A stretch of 64,000 nt of DNA from Paenibacillus apiarius (lineage in GTDB: Bacteria; Bacillota; Bacilli; Paenibacillales; Paenibacillaceae). Within the stretch, counting starts at the first letter, position 1. Each line of letters begins with the position of its first letter. The stretch is taken from assembly GCF_017052585.1 (NCBI RefSeq), contig NZ_JAFFHZ010000002.1, positions 496,001-560,000 of the forward strand, given 5' to 3'. The notes beneath the pieces were generated by a model. That model was not told the DNA's origin and did not search any database. It saw only the letters and a list, made by a program, of their open reading frames with translations. A program made the translations under genes and the position numbers. Shown one piece after another: positions 1 through 8,829 of the stretch.

Positions 1-530
1 AGCTTCATTTCCGAACTGCTCGCGTTGCTATAGCGGACAGAGCGCACAATGGCATCGTGGTTTGCATAAACGGTATACAGCATCACCGCGCGCAGCCCTA
101 TAATCTCATCCTCCAACTCGATCTCAAGCGTCATCGCTTCTTCCTCAGACTCGGCATATGTCGCAGGCAGCCCCTCCAATTGAGGCTTTCCGCTAAAAAT
201 AATGTGTCTTTTATAGGTAAGTTCAGACGCCGTCGTTCCGTGTTCGGATTGGACTTCATAAGCCGGATGGCGGAAGTCTCCGCTACCATAGCCCGCCAGC
301 TCCTGCGGGAGCGTATCGGGCGAGAACGAACGGTCCTCCGGGTCTGGATTCGGATGGAACGAACAGCGCTCCACGTAACTGATCCTCTCCCTCTCATGAA
401 TTCCTCTCAATTTCCTTCCCCAATACACATGGGCCAAGTAACCGCCCTTCACCACTTGCATCATGTAGCTGGTCCCTTTGGTCTGCAGGTGAAATAGTTG
501 CTCCGCTTCGTTATAAGTAATATTCATCAT
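1..530 (-). CDS. Alpha-galactosidase (GH36), N-terminal part, cut by window edge
   Basis: The minus-strand frame is open from an ATG at 530 (a second ATG follows at 527) to the left edge, giving about 176 residues. The protein begins MNITYNEAEQLFHLQTKG and contains WGRKLR, a segment around FSPDTLPQELAGYGSGDFRHPA, and YKRHIIFSGKP, which match the N-terminal beta-sandwich of GH36 alpha-galactosidases. The catalytic aspartates would lie beyond the edge. The family releases galactose from melibiose or raffinose in the cytoplasm. A GGGAGAGGG Shine-Dalgarno sits just upstream, and the start overlaps the end of the response-regulator gene by about 20 bases, so translation is probably coupled. As last gene of a sugar-uptake operon it identifies the likely substrate as an alpha-galactoside. 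The family call is confident; the exact sugar is inferred. Confidence 0.85.
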   Translation of the reverse strand, partial: MMNITYNEAEQLFHLQTKGTSYMMQVVKGGYLAHVYWGRKLRGIHERERISYVERCSFHPNPDPEDRSFSPDTLPQELAGYGSGDFRHPAYEVQSEHGTTASELTYKRHIIFSGKPQLEGLPATYAESEEEAMTLEIELEDEIIGLRAVMLYTVYANHDAIVRSVRYSNASSSEMK

Positions 531-2022
531 TAACCCTCTCCCTGCACTTCTTCTTATATTCGGATGGCGAGCACCCCTCGAATTCGAAGAAGCATTTCGT
601 AAAGTGTCTGGTGCTGTAATATCCGACCTGTTCCGCAACCTGCTGCACCTGCAATGATTGATCCGCAAGCAACTGCTTCGCCCGCATCATCCGCAGCCGG
701 GTTACATATTTCACAAAAGTAATACCCGTCGTCTGATGAAATAAGGTGCTTAAATAGTTCGGCGTCACATGAAAATCCCGGGCAAGCTCCGCCAATGTGA
801 CTTCACTTGCATAATGCTGTTCTAAATAGGAAATGACTTGTTCGATTATCCGCGAGCCGCTATCCTTCGAAGCATGGTGTTGGAGCAATGATTCTCCGAT
901 CTCATATAGCGTCTGAACCCATTCATCGCCCCTTACGCCGATCGGGCGGTTAAAAGCGACACAAGCAAACTCTTCAATGGATTGAGCCACAGGCTGAGTA
1001 AGACTTTGCAAGCTTTTGGCAGCGAAATGCTGTTGGATACGATCAACAGTCTTCATATAGTCCAAATATTGGCGCCCCTTGTAAGCATCACTCAGATCGA
1101 GCCATAATTGGCCGAATTCAATAGGCCATTCTGGAGTCTGGCCGGCGAACTGCTCCTTGCTCCAGTGTGTGCCAATCCCTTTTGTTACGCGCAGCGGCGC
1201 CATGCGCGAACATTCGTTCAGCTCCCGCCACAATTCCTGCAACGAGACGCATACTCCCGTTGAGAATAATGTCACGGCAGCCTGTGTGCAGCTTCGCGCC
1301 TTCACATCTGCTTCCAACTTGCGCAGCACCCCGCGCAGCACCCGGGTTCCTTCCTCTTCCCGCTCCGGCAACCAAGCGCCAATGAAGGCCATGTCGCCAT
1401 GAGGGAGCATGAATAAGGCAGGATAGAATGCCTCTGATATGGCATCCTCCATTTCTAAACGCAGCTGCGTAAAAAATTGCTTGTGGAATGCCTCGCCCCG
1501 TTCCTCCTTCCCACTGTCGAGAGCGAACGTGACTCCTTTATAATGCGCCCGCTCAATGAATGTATCTTTGGAGGCTAATGTTGGGGTGATCCAGCCTGAG
1601 AAGATCGCGTTCAAATTGCTCTCGAACTGCTTATGCAGCAGGTTGCGCTCTTCCTGCACCATCGCGGCGGCTCTCAGCAGCGCCTGCTCCAATTCCTTTG
1701 CGCTCGACGGCTTCAGCAAGTAATCGGAGGCCCCCAGCTTGACGGATTCCCGCGCACTATCAAAGTCGGAGAATCCGGTCAGAATAATCCATTTCGTCAT
1801 TGGGGATTGATCTTTCCCAATGCGCATCGCCTCCAGCCCGCCCATCTCCGGCATCCGCAGATCGAGCAGCACGATATCGGGCCTGCAATCCGGCAGCAGG
1901 TCAAGCAGTTCCTCGCCGCTTTCCGCTTGCCCGCATATTTCAAACGGATGGGGCATCTCTTGAATCATGCTTACCAGCGTCATGCGCACCAGATATTCAT
2001 CATCGGCAATGATAATTCTCAT
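511..2022 (-). CDS. AraC-family two-component response regulator
   Basis: This 503-residue transcription factor has an N-terminal receiver domain: acidic pocket D7/D8, phospho-acceptor D54 in VLLDLRMPEM, and K104 in YLLKP. A long linker follows, then a C-terminal pair of AraC-type helix-turn-helix motifs (VTLAELARDFHVTPNYLSTLF and QVQQVAEQVGYYSTRHFTKCF). The start at 2022 is chosen because the receiver domain begins there and its ATG overlaps the kinase stop as ATGA; an open frame upstream only extends into kinase sequence. Such YesN-like regulators respond to a YesM-like kinase and activate neighbouring sugar ABC transporter genes. Here it sits between its kinase and the alpha-galactosidase. 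Target genes are inferred from position. Confidence 0.93.
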   Translation of the reverse strand: MRIIIADDEYLVRMTLVSMIQEMPHPFEICGQAESGEELLDLLPDCRPDIVLLDLRMPEMGGLEAMRIGKDQSPMTKWIILTGFSDFDSARESVKLGASDYLLKPSSAKELEQALLRAAAMVQEERNLLHKQFESNLNAIFSGWITPTLASKDTFIERAHYKGVTFALDSGKEERGEAFHKQFFTQLRLEMEDAISEAFYPALFMLPHGDMAFIGAWLPEREEEGTRVLRGVLRKLEADVKARSCTQAAVTLFSTGVCVSLQELWRELNECSRMAPLRVTKGIGTHWSKEQFAGQTPEWPIEFGQLWLDLSDAYKGRQYLDYMKTVDRIQQHFAAKSLQSLTQPVAQSIEEFACVAFNRPIGVRGDEWVQTLYEIGESLLQHHASKDSGSRIIEQVISYLEQHYASEVTLAELARDFHVTPNYLSTLFHQTTGITFVKYVTRLRMMRAKQLLADQSLQVQQVAEQVGYYSTRHFTKCFFEFEGCSPSEYKKKCRERVNDEYYL

Positions 2023-3764
2023 GCACTCACTTCTTCCTTCCGGATTTGAATCATAATCTTGGTTCCCTCGTTCACCACGCTTTGAACAGCGAAGACCGGC
2101 GAAGGGTACATCAGCTTCAAGCGTTCCTTCGTATTGAACAGCCCGACCGCATGCGGCCGGACTGCTGCTGCATCGAAGCCTTTCCCCGTATCTTCGATTA
2201 CGATTGAGAGCCATTCCTCGCCATCCATCGGCTCCATCGCCGCATTTACCCGCAAGGCGGCTGGCCGCCTGAGCGGTTCGATGCCATGAATAATCGCGTT
2301 CTCGACGAGCGGCTGAAGCAGCAGCTTCGGAATCATATATCCGCCAACTATCTCGTCATGCGCTATCTCGAACGAAAACTTCCCGCCGAAGCGCATTTGC
2401 TGCAACTCGCAATAACGCTGCAAAAAATCGAATTCCTCCCGAACGGTGCTCTTGGTCCGATCCTCTAGCGTATAACGCAGCATCCGGCTGAGCGACACGA
2501 TGGCTTCCTCTAGCACATCCCGCTTGTTCATGCGGTTCAATCCGATAAATCCATTCAACGTATTGTAGAGGAAATGCGGCTGAATCTGCGATTGCAGCGC
2601 GCGGTACTCAGCCTCCTTCAGCTGCAGCTTGCCGATATATTCCCGTTTGACCATATCGCTAATCTGATCCGCCATCGTATTATAAGCGAGCGACAACTCA
2701 TGTATCTCGCCTGTCCCGTTCTTCACTTCGATGCGCGCTTGCCAATCTCCGCGCCGGAAGCGATTCATGGCGGCCAGCAGCTTGTGGTATGGATTGATAA
2801 TCCAACGGGACAACAGGTTGAATAGCAAGAACGTCGCCGCCACTCCCGCAATGGCGAATAAGCCGCCGACGATATAGAACCAACGGATATTATTCATTAA
2901 TTCCGTCTCGGAGAGCAGCACAACGATGCTCCATCCCGAACTGTTCATCTTCTTCGCGATTTTGACATACGAATCGTGCTCGCCTGTGACCACTTCATCC
3001 GCCCGCACAACTTGCAGCTGCACCTCTGCTGACAGCTCATGATTGGAGAAAATCAGCTTATCGTCTTGATCGTAAACGCTTACTACCGAAGAGACATCGA
3101 ATTCGATATCCTTGACCAAATGATTAATGATCGACAGATCCGCATCTGCCATTAGAACGGCAAGCGGTTGCCGCGAATCCGGATCCTGAATAAGCCGGGC
3201 TACCGAGAAGGCGTGCGATACGGCCGGATTCGTAACATAATCACGCGTATGCGGGCTAATGAATACCGTCTTGCCATCGGCATCGCACGCTTTTTTATAC
3301 CAAGCTTGATCCCGGAAGGGGTAATTCTCTGTAATCTGCCCCCCTTGTGAGGAAGGAATCATATAGGTCGAACCATCCAGAGGCAGCAGCACAATTCCAA
3401 GAATGTCGCTGCGCAGATTGCGCATCAAATTCGGCAAGCCGCTATGCAGCGCGCGCTCCGCCAGCAGCTTCGTATAATCATCTGCCTTGCTGTAGCGTGA
3501 ACTCGCTTTCAATTTCAACGCGGTCATTACTTCTTCGCTCAAATAAGGCGTTATCGTAAGCCGGACCAGATCGTCCAAATAGGTCTCCATATTTTTCGAC
3601 AGCGATTCCAAAATGGTCTCTGTCTGCCTCGACGTCTTGTCCGTAATGACATTATAAAAATAGGAGGGCATCACATATACGATGACAATCATCGGAATCA
3701 TCAATATGATGAAATACAGAACGAGCAATTTGGATCGGAGCGAATGCAATTTCTGTAATGTCAT
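2019..3764 (-). CDS. YesM-type sensor histidine kinase
   Basis: This is a 581-residue membrane kinase. A first membrane helix (about residues 13-36) is followed by an extracellular sensor of about 240 residues, a second helix (about 296-318) and a HAMP-like linker. Next comes the His_kinase domain with the phospho-acceptor histidine near residue 397 (QSQIQPHFLYNTLNG). The ATPase domain has an N-box (PLVENAIIHGI) and a G-box (IEDTGKGF). The start at 3764 follows a GGAGGG ribosome site four to five bases upstream; an ATG 15 bases earlier lies inside that site. The stop overlaps the response-regulator start. It probably senses extracellular sugar, or the sugar-loaded binding protein, and phosphorylates the downstream regulator; the ligand is inferred from the operon. 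Confidence 0.93.
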   Translation of the reverse strand: MTLQKLHSLRSKLLVLYFIILMIPMIVIVYVMPSYFYNVITDKTSRQTETILESLSKNMETYLDDLVRLTITPYLSEEVMTALKLKASSRYSKADDYTKLLAERALHSGLPNLMRNLRSDILGIVLLPLDGSTYMIPSSQGGQITENYPFRDQAWYKKACDADGKTVFISPHTRDYVTNPAVSHAFSVARLIQDPDSRQPLAVLMADADLSIINHLVKDIEFDVSSVVSVYDQDDKLIFSNHELSAEVQLQVVRADEVVTGEHDSYVKIAKKMNSSGWSIVVLLSETELMNNIRWFYIVGGLFAIAGVAATFLLFNLLSRWIINPYHKLLAAMNRFRRGDWQARIEVKNGTGEIHELSLAYNTMADQISDMVKREYIGKLQLKEAEYRALQSQIQPHFLYNTLNGFIGLNRMNKRDVLEEAIVSLSRMLRYTLEDRTKSTVREEFDFLQRYCELQQMRFGGKFSFEIAHDEIVGGYMIPKLLLQPLVENAIIHGIEPLRRPAALRVNAAMEPMDGEEWLSIVIEDTGKGFDAAAVRPHAVGLFNTKERLKLMYPSPVFAVQSVVNEGTKIMIQIRKEEVSA

Positions 3765-3803
3765 GATGCCCTCCTGCATAGTAGTTCGTGTTCAAAACAG
3801 GTT

Positions 3804-4625
3804 CTAGCCCTTCACCGCGCCAGAAGACAAGCCATGAATGAACTGCTTCTGGAGAGCCAAATAAACCAATGTTATCGGCAGCGCCCCCATAAGCGAGCCT
3901 GCGGCAACCCAACCGATATTGCTGTTATATTGACCGAAAAACTTCGCCAAAGATACCGTAATCGTTCGCACTTCGGTCTTTTCCAGAAAAAATACCGAGA
4001 ATTGATAGTCATTCCAAATGGCAACGCCCGCCAAAATAATAACGGTCGCCGTCACTGGCTTCAACAGCGGCATGATGAGCCGGAAAAATAACCCCACTCG
4101 GCTGGAACCGTCAATCATGCCCGCTTCATCCAAATCTTTCGGTATCGTTCCGATGAACCCGGTATATAGAAATATCGTAATCGGCAAGTTGAATGTCACA
4201 TGGATGAGGATGATTCCCCAGTACGTATTAAGCGCTTGAATATCGACATAGAAACGGTATAACGGGACCAAAATTGCCAGCGGCGGCACAATAAGCACCG
4301 AGATGAACAGCATATACATGAACTTGTTCCACTGTGTCTGATGCCGTGCCAACGGATAGGCAGCCAGCGAGCCGATCACGACGACAAGAATCATCGCAAC
4401 TCCGGTGATCAAGGTGTTATTGATGAACGCTCTGCCGAGATTCGCTTCGTTCCATGCATTCACGAAGTTATCGAGGTATAGATATCCCGGAAATGCCCAT
4501 TTGGAAGACAGATCGTCTGCCGCCTTGAAGGAACTGGTCAACAAAATATAAAAAGGAATCGTATGAATCGCAACGAGCACAATCGAACCGATAGCAATGA
4601 GCCATTTCTTGTACGCTTTCATCAT
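3804..4625 (-). CDS. Sugar ABC transporter permease, MalG/AraQ type
   Basis: This 273-residue inner-membrane permease has six predicted membrane helices and the cytoplasmic EAA loop ([25 protein letters not shown]) that contacts the ATPase. MalG-type carbohydrate permeases of the CUT1 family have this length and layout, with the N-terminal helix and an [14 protein letters not shown] periplasmic loop. Its ATG overlaps the TGA of the upstream MalF-type gene as ATGA, and an AGGAG site lies eight bases ahead, so the two permeases are made as a pair. No ATPase gene lies in the operon. CUT1 systems of Bacillota commonly share one MsmX/MsmK-type ATPase encoded elsewhere, which is inferred here. Confidence 0.92.
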   Translation of the reverse strand: MMKAYKKWLIAIGSIVLVAIHTIPFYILLTSSFKAADDLSSKWAFPGYLYLDNFVNAWNEANLGRAFINNTLITGVAMILVVVIGSLAAYPLARHQTQWNKFMYMLFISVLIVPPLAILVPLYRFYVDIQALNTYWGIILIHVTFNLPITIFLYTGFIGTIPKDLDEAGMIDGSSRVGLFFRLIMPLLKPVTATVIILAGVAIWNDYQFSVFFLEKTEVRTITVSLAKFFGQYNSNIGWVAAGSLMGALPITLVYLALQKQFIHGLSSGAVKG

Positions 4626-5506
4626 TGCTGCATCTCCTTTCTCCGCAAGAAGTAGAGCGCAGACATACTAATGATGGATATGATGACGAACATCAGGTTG
4701 CCGAGCGAAGCCGCATAACCCGCATCTTGTCTAGAGAAATACAGATGATACATCAACGTAGACAACGACGAGGACGCATAGCCCGGTCCGCCGTTGGTCA
4801 TGGCGATAATCACATCAAACAGCTTCAACCCGCCGATTAGATTGAGCACCACGTTAATCGTGATAGATGGCGCGAGCAGCGGCAGTGTGATGTTGCGGAA
4901 TTGCTTGAACGATGATGCTCCGTCAATTTGCGCCGCCTCATAATACTCTTTTGATATCGATTGCAATCCAGCCAAATAAATGACCATCGCAATCCCCATG
5001 TATTGGAACGTATTGACAAAAGTAATAATCCATACGTTTATGTCCGCATTTGCTAATAAATTAATCGGATCGTCCTGAAACCAAAGCACAATATCATTCA
5101 GAGCGCCCCCGTTATATTGAAAGAAGAAATACCAGATATAGCCCATAATGAGCGGACTAATGATAACCGGTAAGTATACGATAGTTCGGATTAGTCCTTT
5201 GGCCCGAATCGAACGGTTCAAGTATAAAGCGTACAACAGACCGAGCACATTTTGCAAAAAAGTGCTGCCCATGCCGTAGATGAGCGTGTTTTTCATGACA
5301 TTGACAATCTGTGGATCAGAGAACATCCGCCTGTAGTTGTCAAAGCCGATCCATCTGAAATCTTGGGAATATCCGTCCCAATTCGTGAACGAAATCTGAA
5401 TTCCCTTCATAAAGGGATAAAACACAAACAATGCAAACAGCGCTAAGGCGGGAATATAAAATAGATTCAAAACGCTGCCTGATGATAGCCTTCTATTCGT
5501 ATTCAT
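4622..5506 (-). CDS. Sugar ABC transporter permease, MalF/UgpA type
   Basis: This 294-residue permease is the MalF-like partner of the MalG-type protein encoded next. It has six predicted helices, the motif [10 protein letters not shown] and F(D)NYRRMF near the N-terminus typical of CUT1 MalF/UgpA proteins, and an EAA loop ([27 protein letters not shown]). It forms half of the membrane channel for oligosaccharide import. The upstream neighbour is the binding-protein gene, separated by 77 bases that hold a hairpin. The downstream permease gene overlaps its stop. Confidence 0.92.
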   Translation of the reverse strand: MNTNRRLSSGSVLNLFYIPALALFALFVFYPFMKGIQISFTNWDGYSQDFRWIGFDNYRRMFSDPQIVNVMKNTLIYGMGSTFLQNVLGLLYALYLNRSIRAKGLIRTIVYLPVIISPLIMGYIWYFFFQYNGGALNDIVLWFQDDPINLLANADINVWIITFVNTFQYMGIAMVIYLAGLQSISKEYYEAAQIDGASSFKQFRNITLPLLAPSITINVVLNLIGGLKLFDVIIAMTNGGPGYASSSLSTLMYHLYFSRQDAGYAASLGNLMFVIISIISMSALYFLRRKEMQQ

Positions 5507-5535
5507 CGTTGCCTCACTCCTGACCTCTAATGGAG

Positions 5536-5566
5536 AGAGGGCTTGCTCGAATGAACAACGCCCTCT
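5536..5566 (-). terminator. Intercistronic hairpin after the binding-protein gene
   Basis: A 7-bp perfect inverted repeat (AGAGGGC / GCCCTCT) with a 17-base loop lies between the solute-binding-protein gene and the first permease gene. There is no strong U-run after it on the minus strand. It is therefore more likely a partial terminator or mRNA-stabilising stem that keeps binding-protein transcript above permease transcript, as is common in ABC operons. That role is inferred. Confidence 0.5.
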
Positions 5567-5583
5567 TCACATAAGCTTGCTGC

Positions 5584-6870
5584 CTATCTATTTCTCAGGC
5601 GCTCTGCTTCCTGCTTCATGACCTCGGAATATTTCTCCGGCGTGATACGTCCCGCCAGGAGCTCTGTGCCTTGCTTACACAATACATCCCACATTCCGCT
5701 TGGCAAAAAGACACGATCGAAGTATGGAAATACACGAACATCTTTGTACTGTTCATAATATGGGGAAAATTCGTGCTGCGCTTCAACGCCTTTGAGCCCT
5801 GGTGGAAGCATCGTAACGTTCGCGATTTTGCTCATGTTCTCTGGCTTGGCAAAGAATGCGAGGAACTTTTTCGCCTGCTCCATTTTTTCGGAATCTTTCC
5901 AAATCCCCATCGTAAAGCGCTCGCCGCCGGAGAAGCTTGGCTCATCGCCGGCAACCAACGAAGGCACGGGCATGTAGCCAATCTTCATGTCTTTATTGAT
6001 TTTGCGCACTTCTTCCGCAAAGCTCGGGTTAACCATAACGAAAGCTACTTTTCCCTCCGCAAACTGACGGGATGCATCGCTATATTTTGCTGTTATGACA
6101 TCTTTGTTGAGATAGCCTTTTTGGTGCATTTCCTGAAACTTCTCAGGCAATGGCGTCCACTTCGTCCAGTCGAATGTTCCGTTCAGAAGCGCCTCTTTCT
6201 CATTGTTTTCCGGGCTGATGAGCAGCGGTGTCGCCATCAGATCGAAGTATTGGCCGATCGTCCAGTCATCGATGCCGGAGAAATGGAACGGCACCGTCTC
6301 GCCGTTCGTTGCTTTCACAATCTTATCGGCTGCCGCCATTAATTCGTCAAATGTCTTTGGAACCGGGATATCCAATTTTTCAAGCAGATCGGCATTATAA
6401 GTGAACCCGTCTTTCGCTTCGCTAAGCACAAGCGCATATACTTTCCCGTCCTTGTCTGTGACAACGTCTTTGATGGTATCGGTTAATTCCGGAACCCACG
6501 CTTCATCGCGCAAATCCGCCAAGTAATTGCCGTAGCGCACCTGCGCCCAGCCATGTGTATCGAAGACGTCCGGCATCTCATTCGCTGCCATCTTTACTTT
6601 CAAGATGTTATCGTGCTCAGAGCCCGGGAACTGCAGGTCTACGTCGATATCTGGATTTTCTTGCTTGAACGCCTCCACGATATCTTTGTACACTCTTTGA
6701 ACAACCGGATCATTGACACTGCTGTCGACGGTTATTCTGGACGCGGCCGAGCTGCTTTTCTTCGATTGATCGGCATTTATCTTCGTGTCTCCCGATCTGC
6801 TGGAACATCCTGCTAGCAGCAGAACTGCTGCCAATGCTACGGTTACCCCTTTAATGAATCGCGTTTTCAT
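5584..6870 (-). CDS. Carbohydrate ABC transporter substrate-binding lipoprotein
   Basis: This 428-residue extracellular solute-binding protein of family 1 begins with a lipoprotein signal peptide (MKTRFIKGVTVALAAVLLLAGC), with the lipobox cysteine at residue 22. The body resembles sugar-binding proteins of CUT1 transporters (for example VDLQFPGSEHDNILKVKMAANEMPDVF and FAEGKVAFVMVNPSFA). The start at 6870 is preceded by AGGAGGT eight bases upstream; the frame is open 12 codons further but without a ribosome site. It captures the sugar outside the membrane and delivers it to the two downstream permeases. First gene of the operon, directly behind a cre site and an extended -10 promoter. The sugar is likely an alpha-galactoside given the GH36 gene downstream. 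Confidence 0.92.
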   Translation of the reverse strand: MKTRFIKGVTVALAAVLLLAGCSSRSGDTKINADQSKKSSSAASRITVDSSVNDPVVQRVYKDIVEAFKQENPDIDVDLQFPGSEHDNILKVKMAANEMPDVFDTHGWAQVRYGNYLADLRDEAWVPELTDTIKDVVTDKDGKVYALVLSEAKDGFTYNADLLEKLDIPVPKTFDELMAAADKIVKATNGETVPFHFSGIDDWTIGQYFDLMATPLLISPENNEKEALLNGTFDWTKWTPLPEKFQEMHQKGYLNKDVITAKYSDASRQFAEGKVAFVMVNPSFAEEVRKINKDMKIGYMPVPSLVAGDEPSFSGGERFTMGIWKDSEKMEQAKKFLAFFAKPENMSKIANVTMLPPGLKGVEAQHEFSPYYEQYKDVRVFPYFDRVFLPSGMWDVLCKQGTELLAGRITPEKYSEVMKQEAERLRNR

Positions 6871-6888
6871 TGATTTGGACCTCCTAGT

Positions 6889-6902
6889 TGTAAGCGTTGT
6901 CA
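6889..6902 (+). promoter_or_regulatory. cre site (CcpA operator), perfect consensus
   Basis: TGTAAGCGTTGTCA matches all fixed positions of the cre consensus TGWAANCGNTNWCA. It lies between the extended -10 element and the Shine-Dalgarno of the binding-protein gene, overlapping the predicted transcription start. CcpA bound there would block transcription, fitting carbon catabolite repression of an alternative-sugar operon. Confidence 0.85.
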
Positions 6903-6904
6903 CC

Positions 6905-6913
6905 ATTTTAACA
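6905..6913 (-). promoter_or_regulatory. Extended -10 promoter of the alpha-galactoside operon
   Basis: On the minus strand TGTTAAAAT forms an extended -10 element (TGn then TAAAAT). No clear -35 is found at 16-18 bp, as is usual for extended -10 promoters. The start would fall near 6898, inside the cre site. Confidence 0.5.
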
Positions 6914-6948
6914 AGCTCTTCTTGCGTACGATACGACCTAATCTACGA

Positions 6949-6962
6949 TGAAAGCGCTCTTT
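6949..6962 (+). promoter_or_regulatory. Second cre-like sequence
   Basis: TGAAAGCGCTCTTT matches 12 of 14 positions of the cre consensus and lies about 50 bp upstream of the predicted promoter. It could be an auxiliary CcpA site. Confidence 0.4.
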
Positions 6963-7080
6963 TTTAATCTGTGCGGCAATTGAATCGCTCATGACCATGC
7001 TACTTGCTATGGAATTGGTGAGCTTATTGTTCCTTTAGCGGTTGTCTCATTCATTTTTGTCACCGCTCTTCTCAAAACAT

Positions 7081-7114
7081 AAAAAAACGCACTCGTCCGG
7101 GACGAATGCGTTTT
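7081..7114 (-). terminator. Rho-independent terminator after ypjB
   Basis: AAAACGCA and TCGTCC pair with GGACGA and TGCGTTTT around a tight loop with one mismatch. On the minus strand the stem ends in a run of seven T. It lies 19 bp downstream of the ypjB stop and upstream of the sugar operon. Confidence 0.8.
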
Positions 7115-7132
7115 GTCCTTTTTCAGTTCCGT

Positions 7133-7960
7133 TTATTTTCTGAAACGGCCGGGGCGAATCACATCCTGCTCATAGCGATATTTCTGAAATGCAACGTAGG
7201 TTAAGGTCATGCAGACGATAAAGGCGAGCATAAACGTCCATTGCATCGGCAGCGAATGATTCTGCAGCGATCCCAGCGCCGGTTCTTCCTTCGTCTTGCC
7301 GAACAATTGACTTAGCAGCACATCTCCGTACTTATTCAGCGCTTGATTCACCTCTGCCGTTCGAATCTCGCCCTGCACGCCCCGCTGCACGAGTTGAACG
7401 ATGGACTCCATTATTTCGATTGTTTCCGGATTGCGCTGAATGATGGCTGCCGCTCTAATCCGGTCTATATGCTCCAGCCATTGGTTCGCCCTGAGCCGCC
7501 AGTCTTCTTTTCGCTCCGCTTGCATAAGGCGGTTCATATCATCACGCAGCACCTGCTCGTACTGCAGCCACATCGGTTGCTTCGTATGGGTCAACGCGTC
7601 CGCAGCCAAGCGCAGGCGTGCCGTTACGTGCATCAGCTTCGCTTCATTGATTTCAACTGCGGGCAAGGCTCGCTTCACCTGCACTATCGCATCGCTCAAA
7701 GCTCGTACACCCTCGACACCCGTAGCGCCTGTGAATGAGGTCTCTGACATCAGCTTCCCCATCTCTGTCACTTTGTGTTGTGCCTTTTCCCACTCTCCGG
7801 CGACGACATAACGGTACAGTTCTTCCGCTTGTTTGTCCAACATACGCCAATTCGCTCCGGGCTCAGGTTCCAGCTTCCCGCCGGTCAACGCCACAGCTGC
7901 AGGTGCATAGGCAAACAAGCATAATCCAAAAATTCCGATCATGACGATGAGCGCACGCAT
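7133..7960 (-). CDS. ypjB: YpjB-like sporulation/membrane protein
   Basis: This 275-residue protein has an N-terminal signal/membrane segment (MRALIVMIGIFGLCLFAYAP), a largely helical extracytoplasmic body and a C-terminal membrane helix (about residues 240-258, MQWTFMLAFIVCMTLTYVAF). Length, topology and position next to ypjA match B. subtilis YpjB, a protein of the sporulation YpjB family. Its function is not established. The start at 7960 has GGAGGG six bases upstream; two earlier ATGs are too close to or ahead of that site. The assignment rests mainly on topology and conserved gene order. Confidence 0.75.
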   Translation of the reverse strand: MRALIVMIGIFGLCLFAYAPAAVALTGGKLEPEPGANWRMLDKQAEELYRYVVAGEWEKAQHKVTEMGKLMSETSFTGATGVEGVRALSDAIVQVKRALPAVEINEAKLMHVTARLRLAADALTHTKQPMWLQYEQVLRDDMNRLMQAERKEDWRLRANQWLEHIDRIRAAAIIQRNPETIEIMESIVQLVQRGVQGEIRTAEVNQALNKYGDVLLSQLFGKTKEEPALGSLQNHSLPMQWTFMLAFIVCMTLTYVAFQKYRYEQDVIRPGRFRK

Positions 7961-8022
7961 GTACATCCCTCCCTCATCATCGTATGGGGAGATGTCCACA
8001 TTTAGAACAAGCATCTATCCTA

Positions 8023-8676
8023 TTACTTCATATGTAAGTGAGCGCCCCTGCCTCTCGCATGACGCATCGTGACCCAAGCGAGCAGGACGCTCACTCCGGT
8101 CAATAAGAACGTAAACAGGCAGATCGCGACTAAATCATCCTGCAGCGTGCTCGGCAGCCAAGGATAGATACCAGCGCTATAATCCACTGTGTCATTGAGC
8201 CATGTCCAACAAGCCGCCAGCGTTACACTTGCGCTGCCATAGCTGAACAAGCGCACATACAACAGCGCTTCTATGGCCATCGCCAAATGAGAGCCGATAA
8301 GCATCCAGTCTTGCCACATCATCGGCGACCCTTTATAAGCTCCCGCCACAATCATCGCACATGCCCACACCCCATATTTAATCGAGGTGACGACGGCAAG
8401 CGCTTCGATAATATTTTTGACGACCGTACCCCAAGTCGAACGCGGACGCGGACAGAACAGCAATATCCCGATGCTGATTGTAAAAAACAAGCTCGCGGTC
8501 GGACTGTCCGGCACGAAGACGATTTGCCAGAACGGATGATGCTCCCACGTATAGATAAGCTGGTTTTTGTACCAATAATACCCGTATACCGTTCCTGTCA
8601 AGTTGCTCCAGAACAGCAATCTAAGCACCCAACGGCGCGATAGAAAGCTGCGGCTTATGAGCGATAGCGGCTTCAT
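8023..8676 (-). CDS. ypjA: DUF1405 family membrane protein YpjA
   Basis: This 217-residue integral membrane protein has about six predicted helices. The segment VYGYYWYKNQLIYTW followed by VFVPDSPTASLFFTISI is characteristic of the DUF1405/YpjA family. The start at 8676 follows AAGAAGGGA. It precedes ypjB on the same strand with a 62-base gap and follows qcrC after a terminator, as in B. subtilis. Biochemical function is unknown. Confidence 0.85.
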   Translation of the reverse strand: MKPLSLISRSFLSRRWVLRLLFWSNLTGTVYGYYWYKNQLIYTWEHHPFWQIVFVPDSPTASLFFTISIGILLFCPRPRSTWGTVVKNIIEALAVVTSIKYGVWACAMIVAGAYKGSPMMWQDWMLIGSHLAMAIEALLYVRLFSYGSASVTLAACWTWLNDTVDYSAGIYPWLPSTLQDDLVAICLFTFLLTGVSVLLAWVTMRHARGRGAHLHMK

Positions 8677-8780
8677 GAATTCCCTTCTTTCCTGCATGCT
8701 GTCACATGGCGGCGATATGCACTCCAATGTTACGGCAGGCAATCATTTTTAGCCCGATCGGAAATGTGTCTCGATCAGAA

Positions 8781-8811
8781 ACAAAACCTGACCGCTGTAG
8801 CAGTCAGGTTT
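8781..8811 (-). terminator. Terminator of the qcrABC operon
   Basis: AAACCTGAC and GTCAGGTTT form a perfect 9-bp stem with a short GC-containing apex. On the minus strand it runs into TTTTGTTT. It lies 19 bp past the qcrC stop. Confidence 0.85.
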
Positions 8812-8829
8812 CATATATTTATCCTTATT

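Noticed and set aside
5671..6342. 223-codon plus-strand frame
   Set aside because: Antisense to the substrate-binding protein gene, which has a lipobox and ribosome site.
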